Assembly: GCA_040285825.1 (NCBI GenBank)
Contig: JAUPSS010000003.1
Span: 1,488,001-1,552,000 of the forward strand
Reading direction: 5' to 3'
From: Eukaryota sp. TZLM1-RC
Taxonomy: Eukaryota > Metamonada: BaSk clade
DNA length: 64,000 nucleotides
A program made the translations under genes and the position numbers. How positions within the stretch are numbered: position 1 is the first letter of the stretch; each line of letters begins with the position of its first letter. Shown here piece after piece: positions 10,838 to 19,943 of this stretch. The notes beneath the pieces were generated by a model that was not told where the DNA came from, ran no database searches, and saw only the letters and a program-made list of their open reading frames with translations.

Positions 10838-11783
10838 TTATTGAATTTGCACACTTAATTAAATTAACTCATAACTAATGGGACGACTATCATTGGACCA
10901 AGATTTCCTCTACAAAATCTTGATCTGCTTGCTGTCTAGCTAAAGCTTCTCTTATTCGATTGAAAAACCGTGGTAATCTATTAATAATGGCAAATTGAAT
11001 CCGTAAACGCCATAAAAAAATTCAAATCTTTTCATTGTTGTTTCTTGCACCATTTTTTGGAAGTCATCCAAAAAAGTTTCTGCTTCAACTGATAATCTTC
11101 CATTTATCGAAAATGGGAAAGCAATAAAAACCAGCTGTGTATTTCTATCGACAATAGCCTCTTCAATATCTTTATCATATTTTCTATGTTTTTCTTTTGC
11201 TTTAAAATCCAGAGCAGCCACAGGATTAAGTTTTCTTCTGTGAACCAAAGTATCATTTGCAACATTACATGAGACAAAGTCAACAATAGCTTCAGAATTA
11301 TCAATCCAATCACAGTATACATCACCTCTATCATCACAACCAAAATTATTCAGAGAAAGTGTTTCCTTCAGCAGGGGCTCTTTGATACACGATATCCTTG
11401 CAGTTTGTGCCATATTGAAAACAGTGTCTCTAACAGCATCATGTAATGAAGAACGATAAGTTATCAATTTAGAGCAATTTAGAGCATGGCGCAAAGTGAG
11501 TTGAGGGAAATTCGAACAAATACATTTTTCTTTTGATAATAATTGGTGAATGGGGATGTTCAAATATAATCTCATTTTTGTTACAAATGCTTCATTAGTG
11601 GCACACAATCCAAATCTTCGTGGTACAATGGTTACAAAAAGTGAAGAATCTGACGCCTTGTTTTCACAAACACCCTTTTCCAATAACAATGAGTGAAGAT
11701 CTTGATTTAAAACAGCCGAGCTGCAAATATTATTATAAAGATCTTTTTCATACATTCCAGTCAATCGTTTCTGTAATGTTCGA
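10838..11783 (-). mobile_element. 5'-truncated LINE (family B), C-terminal part
   Basis: A frame of about 300 codons encodes LTGMYEKDLYNN, a zinc finger (CICSNF...LRHALNC), SSLHDAVRDTVF, DRGDVYCDWIDNSEAIVDFV and KEKHRKYDKDIEEA. These are the steps of a restriction-like endonuclease domain. A single-base frame change near the end converts the tail seen in the 61166-62114 copy. The 3' end shows the family B terminus (GTGCAAATTCAATAAATA on the minus strand). The 5' truncation point is the same as in the copy ending at 62114. No convincing target duplication was found. Confidence 0.7.
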
Positions 11784-11840
11784 AGAGTGTACAAAAAACT
11801 AAAAACATACATAAAAAAGAGAGTTGTAGATATTGGGTGT

Positions 11841-11975
11841 TCAAAATTCCATTTCGAGACCTTGAAGAAGAGGATCAGAGTCCTTTTCGTCAATACTTAC
11901 ACTTTCGGTACTCGTGAGATCAATTTCTTTATCATCAATGGTTACATCATCTTCCTCTTCAATAACGCGAGACAT
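11841..11975 (-). other. Small acidic open frame, possible interrupted host gene
   Basis: The frame starts with ATG at 11975 (MSRVIEEEDDVTIDDKE) and runs 44 codons to a stop. An extra T in a T-run would explain the stop, because the next frame reads EHPISTTLFFMYVFSFLY, which looks like a membrane segment, up to the LINE edge at 11783. It could be the N-terminus of a small membrane protein cut by the LINE. Homology is not established. Confidence 0.25.
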
Positions 11976-12094
11976 TTAGTTACCAATTTGGGGATAATCT
12001 TCGGTATAGAAGTTAACAGCAAATGATCTTTGTTTCTTCAGAAGTTGAAGATTCATAAAGAAAAAAATAAAAGAAAAAGAGATTGTATTGTGAA

Positions 12095-12276
12095 ATGAAA
12101 AATGCTGGAAACACCAAAAAAGTACATTTCAGAAACATCTCCGGAGACGTGAATCTCCGAAACGCGTCTCCGCCAAAAATTAGACGTCTCGTGCAACAAT
12201 ACCAAAAACCTCAGAACGCAATAAATAACAAACAAGAGTGGATGTACACTCCCTACATGTCCAAAAAATATGGAAA
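12095..12276 (+). other. Possible first exon of the gene at 12307
   Basis: ATG at 12095 opens a frame of 60 codons (MKNAGNTKKVHFRN...PYMSKKYGK). Splicing at GT 12277-12278 and AG 12331-12332 removes 56 bases and keeps frame with the downstream gene. This is the only intron candidate in the window that fits both sites and frame. Confidence 0.3.
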
Positions 12277-12306
12277 GTAATTCAAAAACAAATTCTTTAA
12301 TAATAA

Positions 12307-13554
12307 ATGCCTGCTGCTGGTCATTCTTATAGAACTCATCCTGCACTTCCTCCCAACATTTCGCTTTCATCATCTAGTGTTTTATTGAACTCCAAGCAAG
12401 TGGAAATTGGTGATGAGTTTGGTTTTGATTCACTTGTCAGTCCAGTGAACAACCGCTCAAGATCATCCAAATCAAAGGGTTCCTACTACACGGTTCCACG
12501 TTCTCCTTTTATTAAGCCTTTACCTAAACCTAACACACATGATTCTTATAACAATGATTCCAACTCTAAATTAGATTCACCAAAATCATCTGCCACATCG
12601 ACCCAGTCTTCTAGCACTGTACAGTCACGACATCTTTATGTTAAAAAGTTGGCTAGCAAATGTAATATACCGATTCCTAACAATCCTCAGCCCACATTAC
12701 CATCAACAGAACCTCCAAAGTCTCCTCAGCCACAGTCATCCCCGTCTCACTCTCCTCCCCATCCACAACCTTCTACTCTACCTTCTCCTTCTCAATGTGC
12801 CCAGATCCACGCCCAAGTGTTGGAGGACTGTGAACGAGGTAGATTATTATGTAACTCTCGCTTACTCTCATCTAACCGCCCTCCTTCTAGAACATTGCGC
12901 CTTTTCTATGGTGATTTACCTCAATCAGATTCAGAATTGCTTTATGATAAGCAACAAAGAGTGCTGAGCTCCCAATCAGAGTACTTCTTACCTCCACGAC
13001 GACCGTCACTGCTGTCTGAAACAATTTCGCAGCATTTACCACAACCAAAACTCTCAAAAACCTATCAATCTGGTCCCAGAAAAGAAAAACAATTGTCAAA
13101 AATGGAAGATATTTTTCTAAAAGAGTATGATTTTTCTCGGATAAAAGAAGCTCAACATTCAAAACCTTTTGTTGTGGCTCCCGTAAAGGCAAGGTTATTT
13201 GAATGTCATAAGAAGCATGCTCCTAGAAAGCTGTGGATACATGAGTCTGAACAGGAGGGGGAACGATTTGCAGAGCAATGCAAGGAAGAAGAGAGACGGC
13301 GAGTGGAGGGATTGAGGAGGAAGAAGGAAAGAAAACTTCAAGAAAAACGGGAGAATCAAAGAGAATTTCTTAGAAGTCAATCAGCTTTGAGTTTCAGAGA
13401 TTCTTTATTGATCGGGGCTCCTTTTCAGTTATCTCAGTATAAACAATGCATGGAAGTAGAGGAAAAAAGAGTTTTGTCAGAAAGTAGTTCTGTTGAGCAA
13501 ATAGAGAATGTTTCAGCTGATATTGATAGCTTTGAAGAAAACAACCTTATATAG
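12307..13554 (+). CDS. Unrecognised proline/serine-rich protein with charged coiled coil
   Basis: This encodes 415 residues with no domain I recognise. Residues about 1-160 are Ser/Pro rich and probably disordered. Residues about 315-350 are strongly charged (CKEEERRRVEGLRRKKERK) and predicted to be coiled coil, and a short acidic tail follows. The first in-frame ATG is at 12307. However, a frame at 12095-12276 followed by a GT...AG interval (12277-12332) would splice in frame into codon ACT and replace the first residues (MPAAGHSYR) with about 60 new ones. The charged segment recalls microtubule- or cilium-associated proteins, but that is only composition. Confidence 0.7.
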   Translation: MPAAGHSYRTHPALPPNISLSSSSVLLNSKQVEIGDEFGFDSLVSPVNNRSRSSKSKGSYYTVPRSPFIKPLPKPNTHDSYNNDSNSKLDSPKSSATSTQSSSTVQSRHLYVKKLASKCNIPIPNNPQPTLPSTEPPKSPQPQSSPSHSPPHPQPSTLPSPSQCAQIHAQVLEDCERGRLLCNSRLLSSNRPPSRTLRLFYGDLPQSDSELLYDKQQRVLSSQSEYFLPPRRPSLLSETISQHLPQPKLSKTYQSGPRKEKQLSKMEDIFLKEYDFSRIKEAQHSKPFVVAPVKARLFECHKKHAPRKLWIHESEQEGERFAEQCKEEERRRVEGLRRKKERKLQEKRENQREFLRSQSALSFRDSLLIGAPFQLSQYKQCMEVEEKRVLSESSSVEQIENVSADIDSFEENNLI

Positions 13555-13790
13555 TTGTTTCAAGGACCATTTTATCAAATTTGGAATTAATATCTCGACT
13601 TGAATGAATTTATTACAATCAGATTTTTTTAGTATTGTACATATTTTACCAAATTTATATGTGTTTTTATTAATTTTTTGTTAAAACAAAACTGTTTTTA
13701 TTTATTTCGTTATTTAAAGATTTGGTATCCCCAATGAGCTCATTAATTACATAATGTACCATAATAAACATGACCATTTTCCACTTATTA

Positions 13791-14210
13791 CTATATCTGG
13801 TTAAATGTGGAACCTCTCCCACGTCCTCTACCTCTAAAAGGCCTGGTTGATCCACCACCTCTCTCGTAAGATCCGCGCCCACCACCTCGTCCACGCCCTC
13901 TACCTCTACCTCTACCCCTACCTCTTCCACGGGTACCACGAGCAGCGAGTTGGTCTTCTTCTACTTGCTTGGCCACTTCATCGATCAGAGAATCGGGGAA
14001 ACGGACAAAACGCACACCAATACCACGTAAATATATTTCAGACAGAGAGCATGTAGAAGAACCGTCTTTTGCAGTATAAGTAGTATCTTTGAGTTGAATA
14101 TTCATGAAGATATCAGAGTCTACCAGTGTACCTTCATAAAGTTCACCAGTTTTAAGTTCAACTGTAATTGGCTTGTTTTTCGCCGAAGAAAGAACATTAA
14201 GAGGTAGCAT
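13791..14210 (-). CDS. LSM4: LSm4-like U6 snRNA-associated Sm-like protein
   Basis: The protein begins MLPLNVLSSAKNKPITVELK, typical of LSm4. Sm motif 1 follows (GELYEGTLVDSDIFMNIQL), then Sm motif 2 (YLRGIGVRFVRFP), then a long Gly-Arg tail (RGRGRGRGRG, then GGRGSYERGG). LSm4 is part of the LSm2-8 ring on U6 snRNA in the nucleus and the LSm1-7 ring in mRNA decay; the RG-rich tail is typical of LSm4. I chose the ATG at 14210 because it matches the family start; an upstream ATG at 14240 would add ten residues. The neighbouring SART3-like gene is divergent, with starts about 66 bases apart, so the pair probably shares a promoter. Both products act on U6 RNA. Confidence 0.88.
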   Translation of the reverse strand: MLPLNVLSSAKNKPITVELKTGELYEGTLVDSDIFMNIQLKDTTYTAKDGSSTCSLSEIYLRGIGVRFVRFPDSLIDEVAKQVEEDQLAARGTRGRGRGRGRGRGRGRGGGRGSYERGGGSTRPFRGRGRGRGSTFNQI

Positions 14211-14276
14211 TGGCTTTGTAGTTGAGATTTTTGAGAACATTTGTTCATCCCAAGATCCTTTTTCAACATCAATTCA

Positions 14277-16616
14277 ATGACAAGTACAAATGATGATGCT
14301 CTTCAACGTCTTCAATGGATCGATTCAAACCTCGAACACGATCCAGGGAACTTAAATCTCAAAGTCGACAGAATCTTAGTTTTGAAAGAACTTGAACGCT
14401 CAGAGGACGTATCAATCGAACTTGAAGATCTCTCTGAACTCATCCCACTCTCTGAATCTCTTTGGACCCTTTATATAGCTAATGAACTTTCACTTGCTTC
14501 TGAACCTGATGACTATGAAGATATCGCCACTATTTACGTCAAATCCCTACGTGGCTACCATTCCACTTCACTTGCGATCTCTGCAATTGAGTTCTTCCAC
14601 TCCCTTCCTCTCTCCACAGTGGAACCTTTTCTTGATGAATTGGAGAGCTGTCTCTTGCGCCATGCATTAGATACAGCAGAGGGGCACTCAGTTTTGATAA
14701 AGTATTTTCAGTTGCTTATTCATTTTTACCAATCAAATGAGATTGTTCAATCAAAAATTTCGAGCTTAGCGCGTTCCTTTTGTTTTCATTTCCCTTTTGA
14801 ACACCACTTAGAAATTACCAATTACCTGAAGCAGCTACCTTTTGGAATTTCCCCTATTGATTCTATTTATGATGCTTCTTTGGGACTTTTGGGAGTATGC
14901 AGACCATTTGAAGAAAAAATATCATTTTACTCTAAGAATAATGACTTACAAAACCTAGAAAAAGAATTGAATAATTATATCAATCAATTACTAGATGATT
15001 TCAAATCATCTCACCATAAGTTATCCTATAAGAAACCCCCTAAATTTGTCTATTTAAGAGTTGTTTTTTCCATCTTTGACAAGCATTTAGAAAAGTTTTC
15101 ACTTAATTTACATTATTCTCTTAAGTTTTTAAAAAGTTTATTGGTCATTTATAAGTCTATTCCCATGGAATCAGCTTCTGAATTTGATTTAAATTTATTT
15201 AATTTTGTAATGGTTTTGTTTTCCAAAGTATATCCTAATAATGCTGATATCTTTGCCTTAATTCAAACAATCGAGTGCTTTTGCTATCGTGATTCAGAAT
15301 TTGTTTTTGAAAATAGAATCAATAGTCTAATTAATTCAGTTTCTACCTTAAAAATTCAATTAACTGCAAAAGAACAAGCATTGGCAAAAGCTAACAAAGC
15401 GAAAAAGAAACAGGAAAGACAGGAGTTGGTTTTGGAAATTACAAAATTGGAAGAATCTTTGTTTTTGTTCACATTGTCGTTGACCATTTTGCTAAAAAGA
15501 ATCAGTTTAAATTCAAATTCAAATTCTGTGTTTTCGGCGCTTTCTCCTTATTTAACTTCGTTTTCCAAGGTTTTTCAAACCTCTGGTACTGCAATTGCTT
15601 GTTTTCTATATTCAATTTTTAAAGATACTAAAAGTGACCTTGCTCACAAGATTCTTCTCGACTTTTTGAAATCGTTTGATACTAAAATTCCTTCAAATCC
15701 AACAACATTGAGCTTACCATCACTTATGATTCTTTTGTTTTTAAAAACAGACGAAAATTTATTAATCTTTTCCAGAGAATTATGCAAAAGGGCAGGAATA
15801 AGTTTATCTGGCCATCGATTTGTCACTGAAGTTTTAGCCATTTTGAACTCTTCGTCACTTTCCGAATATTTTGAACTATTGAGCTCTTTTTCTGGACTGA
15901 TCCTCAAATATTTTGATGAACAAATCCCCTTATTCCCTATACATTCTGCGGAAAAACCTTCTCCAGTGCAATTCCAACAATCCTCCGCACTTGCTGGTTC
16001 AAAAAGATCTTCTCAAGGAGCAGAACCAATGGAAAAGCAAGCACGTACCACGAAGGACACAGAGGGAGGGGAAAAGAAGGACGAAGGGAGGAAGGAAACT
16101 AAAGATGTGAATTGCACAGTGTTTGTTCATAATCTAGGTCGTTCAGTTACTGAATCCACTGTCCGTGATCTCTTTTCATCAGCCGGACCTGTCAAGTCAA
16201 TCAGAATTCCCTTGACTTCAAAGGGGGCAAGGGGAATTGCCTACGTGGAGTTTGGTGATGAAAAATCAGCCACCCAGGCACTTTTACTTGACCAAAGTAT
16301 GCTTCCTGGAACAAATAGAAGAATCTCTGTAAAGCCAAGTATCAAGGAGCGACAGTCAATGGAAAGCATTCTGTTCCTCTCCAAATTACCTACAGATATT
16401 AGTCCAGCCACTCTGAGGCAGTGGATTACGGAAACCTATCACGTGACTGATGGCGTTGATGACGTCAGAGTGCGCAGAGCTCGTAGTGGTGACACTGTTG
16501 CTTACGTCACTTGTAAGACTTCAGAAATTGCAAGTAATATAGTTGAACAAAGCAAAATAGATGAAACACCATTGGAAGGCACTGTTCCGTGTGTAGATTA
16601 TGCTAGACCAAAGTAA
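14277..16616 (+). CDS. SART3: SART3/Prp24-like U4/U6 recycling factor
   Basis: This encodes about 779 residues. The N-terminal two thirds is helical and reads like divergent HAT repeats (LQRLQWIDSNLEHDPGNLNL, then LWTLYIANELSL), as in SART3. A charged linker follows (EPMEKQARTTKDTEGGEKKD). The C-terminus has two RRM domains: the first from about residue 615 with VFVHNLG and GIAYVEF, the second from about 705 with ILFLSKLP and AYVTC. SART3/Prp24 re-anneals U4 and U6 snRNAs after splicing. The HAT plus two RRM order supports SART3; the HAT repeats are weak, so Prp24 or another HAT-RRM protein is possible. The start is the ATG at 14277, since the open frame before it has no other ATG. It is divergent with LSm4. 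Confidence 0.75.
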   Translation: MTSTNDDALQRLQWIDSNLEHDPGNLNLKVDRILVLKELERSEDVSIELEDLSELIPLSESLWTLYIANELSLASEPDDYEDIATIYVKSLRGYHSTSLAISAIEFFHSLPLSTVEPFLDELESCLLRHALDTAEGHSVLIKYFQLLIHFYQSNEIVQSKISSLARSFCFHFPFEHHLEITNYLKQLPFGISPIDSIYDASLGLLGVCRPFEEKISFYSKNNDLQNLEKELNNYINQLLDDFKSSHHKLSYKKPPKFVYLRVVFSIFDKHLEKFSLNLHYSLKFLKSLLVIYKSIPMESASEFDLNLFNFVMVLFSKVYPNNADIFALIQTIECFCYRDSEFVFENRINSLINSVSTLKIQLTAKEQALAKANKAKKKQERQELVLEITKLEESLFLFTLSLTILLKRISLNSNSNSVFSALSPYLTSFSKVFQTSGTAIACFLYSIFKDTKSDLAHKILLDFLKSFDTKIPSNPTTLSLPSLMILLFLKTDENLLIFSRELCKRAGISLSGHRFVTEVLAILNSSSLSEYFELLSSFSGLILKYFDEQIPLFPIHSAEKPSPVQFQQSSALAGSKRSSQGAEPMEKQARTTKDTEGGEKKDEGRKETKDVNCTVFVHNLGRSVTESTVRDLFSSAGPVKSIRIPLTSKGARGIAYVEFGDEKSATQALLLDQSMLPGTNRRISVKPSIKERQSMESILFLSKLPTDISPATLRQWITETYHVTDGVDDVRVRRARSGDTVAYVTCKTSEIASNIVEQSKIDETPLEGTVPCVDYARPK

Positions 16617-16944
16617 GTAGAAGCAGAGCAATCAACAGTAAATGAATCTTCGGTAATAATCAAAAGATTAAGATTAATGGTTGAAAGTTTATTTTTTTAT
16701 TGTCCATTATTTGTTTCTTTTGTATAATTTTGAAGATTTATAATTAGAAATTCTGTTTCAATAAATCTTGTGTTCAGGTTAATTCACTATTTGAATCCTG
16801 AAACTTTACCTTGATTAATTTCTTGAGAAATCCTCCCTTTCAGACACAACAAAAACTCACAGTACTGTTGATTGTAATGTGTATTAATATACTTAATTTG
16901 AAGTAATTCAATAATCAATTCACAAAAGCTATAAGAAAAGCTAT
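16617..16944. other. Convergent 3' intergenic region
   Basis: AT-rich spacer between the stops of the SART3-like gene and the minus-strand membrane protein. It contains AATAAA-like strings but no coding or repeat signal that I can support. Confidence 0.5.
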
Positions 16945-18081
16945 TTATTTACAGAATTTTTCAGCAGAAAAAAGTGACGAACTAAAATCTATTTCCTCAT
17001 GATCCACAAACTCCCAACATAAAGGGTTATCATCATCATCTCTATAATAATAATCACATGCCTTGTAAACAAAACCGTTCGTCACATAAAACAAAACAGT
17101 TTCGCCACAAGACGGACAATATCCTTTGATTTCTGCCAATTTAGTTCCATCCTCCATGAAGGTATAATTACCAGTAAGCTCCATTGTGTCAACAAGAGGA
17201 TTAACGAGCAGACCATCAGTAATACAATCAGGAACAGTTTGATAAGTACAACCATCAGACTGCCTAGTGTATTTGATAGTTGAATCACAAAGAGTATCAA
17301 ATCCCTCCCCGCTACCTTGTACATACACCCTATTGTTGGGGGTAATTAAATCGAAAGCTGATTTAGAACCATCAACCTCTTTGAGTTTGAATACCTTATA
17401 AAGTGGATCAATCGGCAGGTCAGTACATGATTGATTGTAATCAAAAACACCATCAGTTTTTAACCGTTCCGACCCCATAAACGTGTATACATTTTCAACA
17501 GATCCTTCATTCACAACTAGCTGCACCAGGAACCCTGTTTGGGAAGAGAGACACCACTGGTAGGAGACAGAACCTCTTGTTGCTTTATATGGAACACAGA
17601 CAGTGTCGTCGACGGTAATAGGAGCCAGTCTAATTACCCCCTCTTCAGGGACGAGAAAGAGGTTCTTCACCGAGAGGCCACATTGGTCCCTCACTGAGAG
17701 ACAGCTAGTGAGGTTGTAGGTGATGTTCTTGGCACAGAGAATGGCATGATCATTCATCTGGCCAGTCCATAGGTCAAAGTGGGATGAGTCGGCGGCATAG
17801 AGCGAGATAGAGACGTCTGATTCAAATACTTCATGTGTGTAATTGGAAGTGAAGTGGTACCACTGCCCTAGAGATGAACGCTCTGGAATATTGTCTGGTT
17901 CAGGGGGATGTTCAGTTTCTGAGTAGATGACAGCCACTAAGAGTAGTATGAACAGAAAGAATGATGTGATTGTAATGATCCACTTACGTCGTTTCAATGC
18001 CTTGTTTGTTTTCAAGGTATCATATCTGGGAAGCGCCTGTGAATACTCATCAAAGTCAGGGGTTCGTAAAGCTGAAGTCAT
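16945..18081 (-). CDS. Type II membrane protein with cysteine-rich ectodomain, unknown function
   Basis: This encodes 378 residues. A basic cytoplasmic N-terminus (NKALKRRKW) precedes one membrane segment at about residues 34-53 (IITITSFFLFILLLVAVIYS). The remaining 320 residues contain about 16 cysteines and several N-glycosylation sequons (NYT, NIT, NLT, NQS), so the bulk is probably outside the cell or in the secretory lumen. A C-x2-C pair (GYCPSCG) lies near residue 322. I do not recognise the family. The ATG at 18081 is directly followed upstream by the 36-base motif shared with the ELMO gene and by a Fanzor fossil. Confidence 0.8.
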   Translation of the reverse strand: MTSALRTPDFDEYSQALPRYDTLKTNKALKRRKWIITITSFFLFILLLVAVIYSETEHPPEPDNIPERSSLGQWYHFTSNYTHEVFESDVSISLYAADSSHFDLWTGQMNDHAILCAKNITYNLTSCLSVRDQCGLSVKNLFLVPEEGVIRLAPITVDDTVCVPYKATRGSVSYQWCLSSQTGFLVQLVVNEGSVENVYTFMGSERLKTDGVFDYNQSCTDLPIDPLYKVFKLKEVDGSKSAFDLITPNNRVYVQGSGEGFDTLCDSTIKYTRQSDGCTYQTVPDCITDGLLVNPLVDTMELTGNYTFMEDGTKLAEIKGYCPSCGETVLFYVTNGFVYKACDYYYRDDDDNPLCWEFVDHEEIDFSSSLFSAEKFCK

Positions 18082-18083
18082 TG

Positions 18084-18119
18084 TAACAGATATTGTCTAT
18101 AACAATGAAATAAGTGTCC
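18084..18119. repeat. Second copy of the 36-bp start-codon-proximal motif
   Basis: Near-identical to 1709-1744: same ACAGATATTG start and AAGTGTCCT end, one visible mismatch just beyond. It is three bases from the ATG of the membrane protein. The Fanzor fossil F2 ends (stop) 61 bases away. Confidence 0.7.
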
Positions 18120-18179
18120 TTTTTACACCGACGTAGAGGGACTGAGTTTATGTCTGTTTATACATGTTCATTTTCTCCT

Positions 18180-18724
18180 TTATACTTTTTTCTTTGAACC
18201 ATTGTCAACCTTGGCTCTTTCTAGGTATTTCGGTCTATCTCCACCATTTACATGTGCTTCCATCACTGCCAAGATATTCAGCGAAGCATTTCGATCTCTA
18301 TTCCACAAACTTTCGCATGATTTACACATGGTGAGCCCGTGACGAATATACATTTCATGCCTCTTCCATGGCCTAGGATTACTGCACCATCGGAATGTTG
18401 TTTGTTTGGAATGTTGTTCGCTGTCTTTGATTCCAATAACTACTTGGCTGATTGCTTGTTTCTGATTTGAAGCTTTGAATCCGTTTTTGCCTCAGACTTT
18501 GTGCCATTTGTATCACCCCATTGTCTCAGTTTTCTGAATATTTCTAGATGATAAATTTCACTAATGATGTCATTTATATAATTGTTTTCCTGACTGTACT
18601 GGATAACTCTCTCAAATCTGCATCTTTTGAGGTTGAACTGGGATAAAGTTGCTTCCCATTCTGCTACAGACTTAGTTGTGTGATCATTGTTATCCAAGTT
18701 CAATGAGTAATCAATATCAGACAA
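18180..18724 (-). pseudogene. Fanzor-like nuclease fossil, copy F2, type I
   Basis: Minus-strand 18724-18440 encodes VAEWEATLSQFNLKR and QYSQENNYINDIISEIYHL, then a one-base frame change leads to QVVIGIKDSEQ (RuvC-II strand). The segment with the first cysteine pair is deleted. The last part is well preserved: HGLTMCKSCESLWNRDRNAS, then LNILAVMEAHVNGGDRPKYL and a stop at 18180-18182. C-x2-C followed by WNRDxNAxxNI is the zinc-finger/RuvC-III end of TnpB and Fanzor proteins; the D of NRD is the catalytic aspartate. The region before RuvC-I is absent. It points toward the start of the membrane protein gene, in the same orientation. Confidence 0.75.
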
Positions 18725-18997
18725 GAATGCTAGTAATGTCAGTCCTGATCATCAACAGAAGAGCAACGAACTACTATCCAGGATTGAGTTGGCCAAAAGG
18801 CAAGTCACTCACAGCCTATGGTCAAGCGAACCTCCACCCAAAAAGGTCAAAATTCCAGATTTTATGGACTTTTCCAGTGACTCCTCAGATACTGACCATG
18901 ATTCGATATTTGATGGTTTAATTTGGTGGTTTCTTTTTGACAAGAAGTGTCACAAAACATTTTCATTTATTATTATTATTATTTTATTTATTTTCTG
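18725..18997 (+). other. Open frame fragment next to Fanzor copy F2, unknown
   Basis: The plus-strand frame reads ELLSRIELAKRQVTHSLW, then EPPPKKVKIPDFMDFSSDSS, then runs into low complexity. It looks protein-like (basic then acidic/Ser) and has no ATG start consistent with the neighbours. It could be the end of a host gene cut by the Fanzor element, or element 5' sequence in opposite orientation. Confidence 0.25.
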
Positions 18998-19789
18998 AAT
19001 CAACGAATCAAGGTTTTGTTCATTTACAATTGATTTTTTTGATTGTTTGGACACTAATTATATCACCGTCGATTTTTCTTCGTTTTTAATATTGAATTTT
19101 TCAATCAAATAATTCTTTTACAAATCAGCGCACTCTGTTTTTCTTTAATTATTTTATATAAGAATCGAGCAATCCTTTATTACATTTTCCAATTTTTTTG
19201 CTTGGCTTTCTTGCTTTAATTTCAGTACCTGCATTGTATTGCCATCTATGAGACAAAAGCAACGAACACACTGAATATCTTGAAATTCCTACTAAGTCTT
19301 CAGCTTTTTTGAATTTTAATTGTAAATCTGTTTTAGCTTTTCGTTTTCTACAACCTGCATCTTTATCCAATTCTAATAAACTTTGTTTTTCTTCTATTTG
19401 TAGGTAAGGTTCTATTGAATTAAATCATTTGCCTTCATCAATTCAATTTCACTCATTCCTTGACTCAGGGATTTTTCCAGAAGAGTCCATGACCCCACTC
19501 AAGCAGTTTATTTTAACCAAATGTACCACTGCCATGACTTTCAACAATTTGTTGTCTTCAACATTTGCAACAACATCACAAAATGAACACAGGTACGCAA
19601 TAGATGAACTAACACCTTCCTACTGGAAAAAATGTTGTATTGCGGATGAAAAAAGTGGTAAATTTTTTTATATTATCATTGAATGATGTTTACAATTTAA
19701 TTCAACTTCAGTTCAGTTTGATGTCTTTAATCCATAACTCAACCCTAGAATTAGTGTTTTATAAATTTTCGATTCTTCCAAACAATAGT
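18998..19789. other. AT-rich intergenic, no supported gene
   Basis: Two short frames (19149-19370 minus, 19429-19686 plus) have no motif; the plus-strand one lacks an early ATG. A short ATT repeat lies near 18968-18985. Confidence 0.4.
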
Positions 19790-19860
19790 GCAAGAATTGC
19801 GCTTTGTAGCTGATGTCTGCAAATGGAAGTGGACAGTGAGCGCTCTTTTGCTTTTAGAAT
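19790..19860 (+). pseudogene. Fragment resembling the 5' end of the TTLL1 gene
   Basis: The segment around 19806-19840 nearly repeats the start of the TTLL1 gene at 59776-59730. It contains GATGTCTG, AAATGGAAG and GACAGTGAGCGCTC in the same order with small gaps. In the gene these encode SVKWKVDSERS. The similarity fades on both sides, so this looks like a short decayed duplicate. Confidence 0.4.
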
Positions 19861-19943
19861 TTTTGATAGATTACCATTGAAATGACTATAGTCTGTTAAT
19901 AGTTGATTAGCTTCTCTTCACCTCCACCACAACTTATTTTCCA

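Noticed and set aside
13670-13939. Val/Glu-rich minus-strand frame
   Set aside because: Shifted reading of the LSm4 RG-rich tail.
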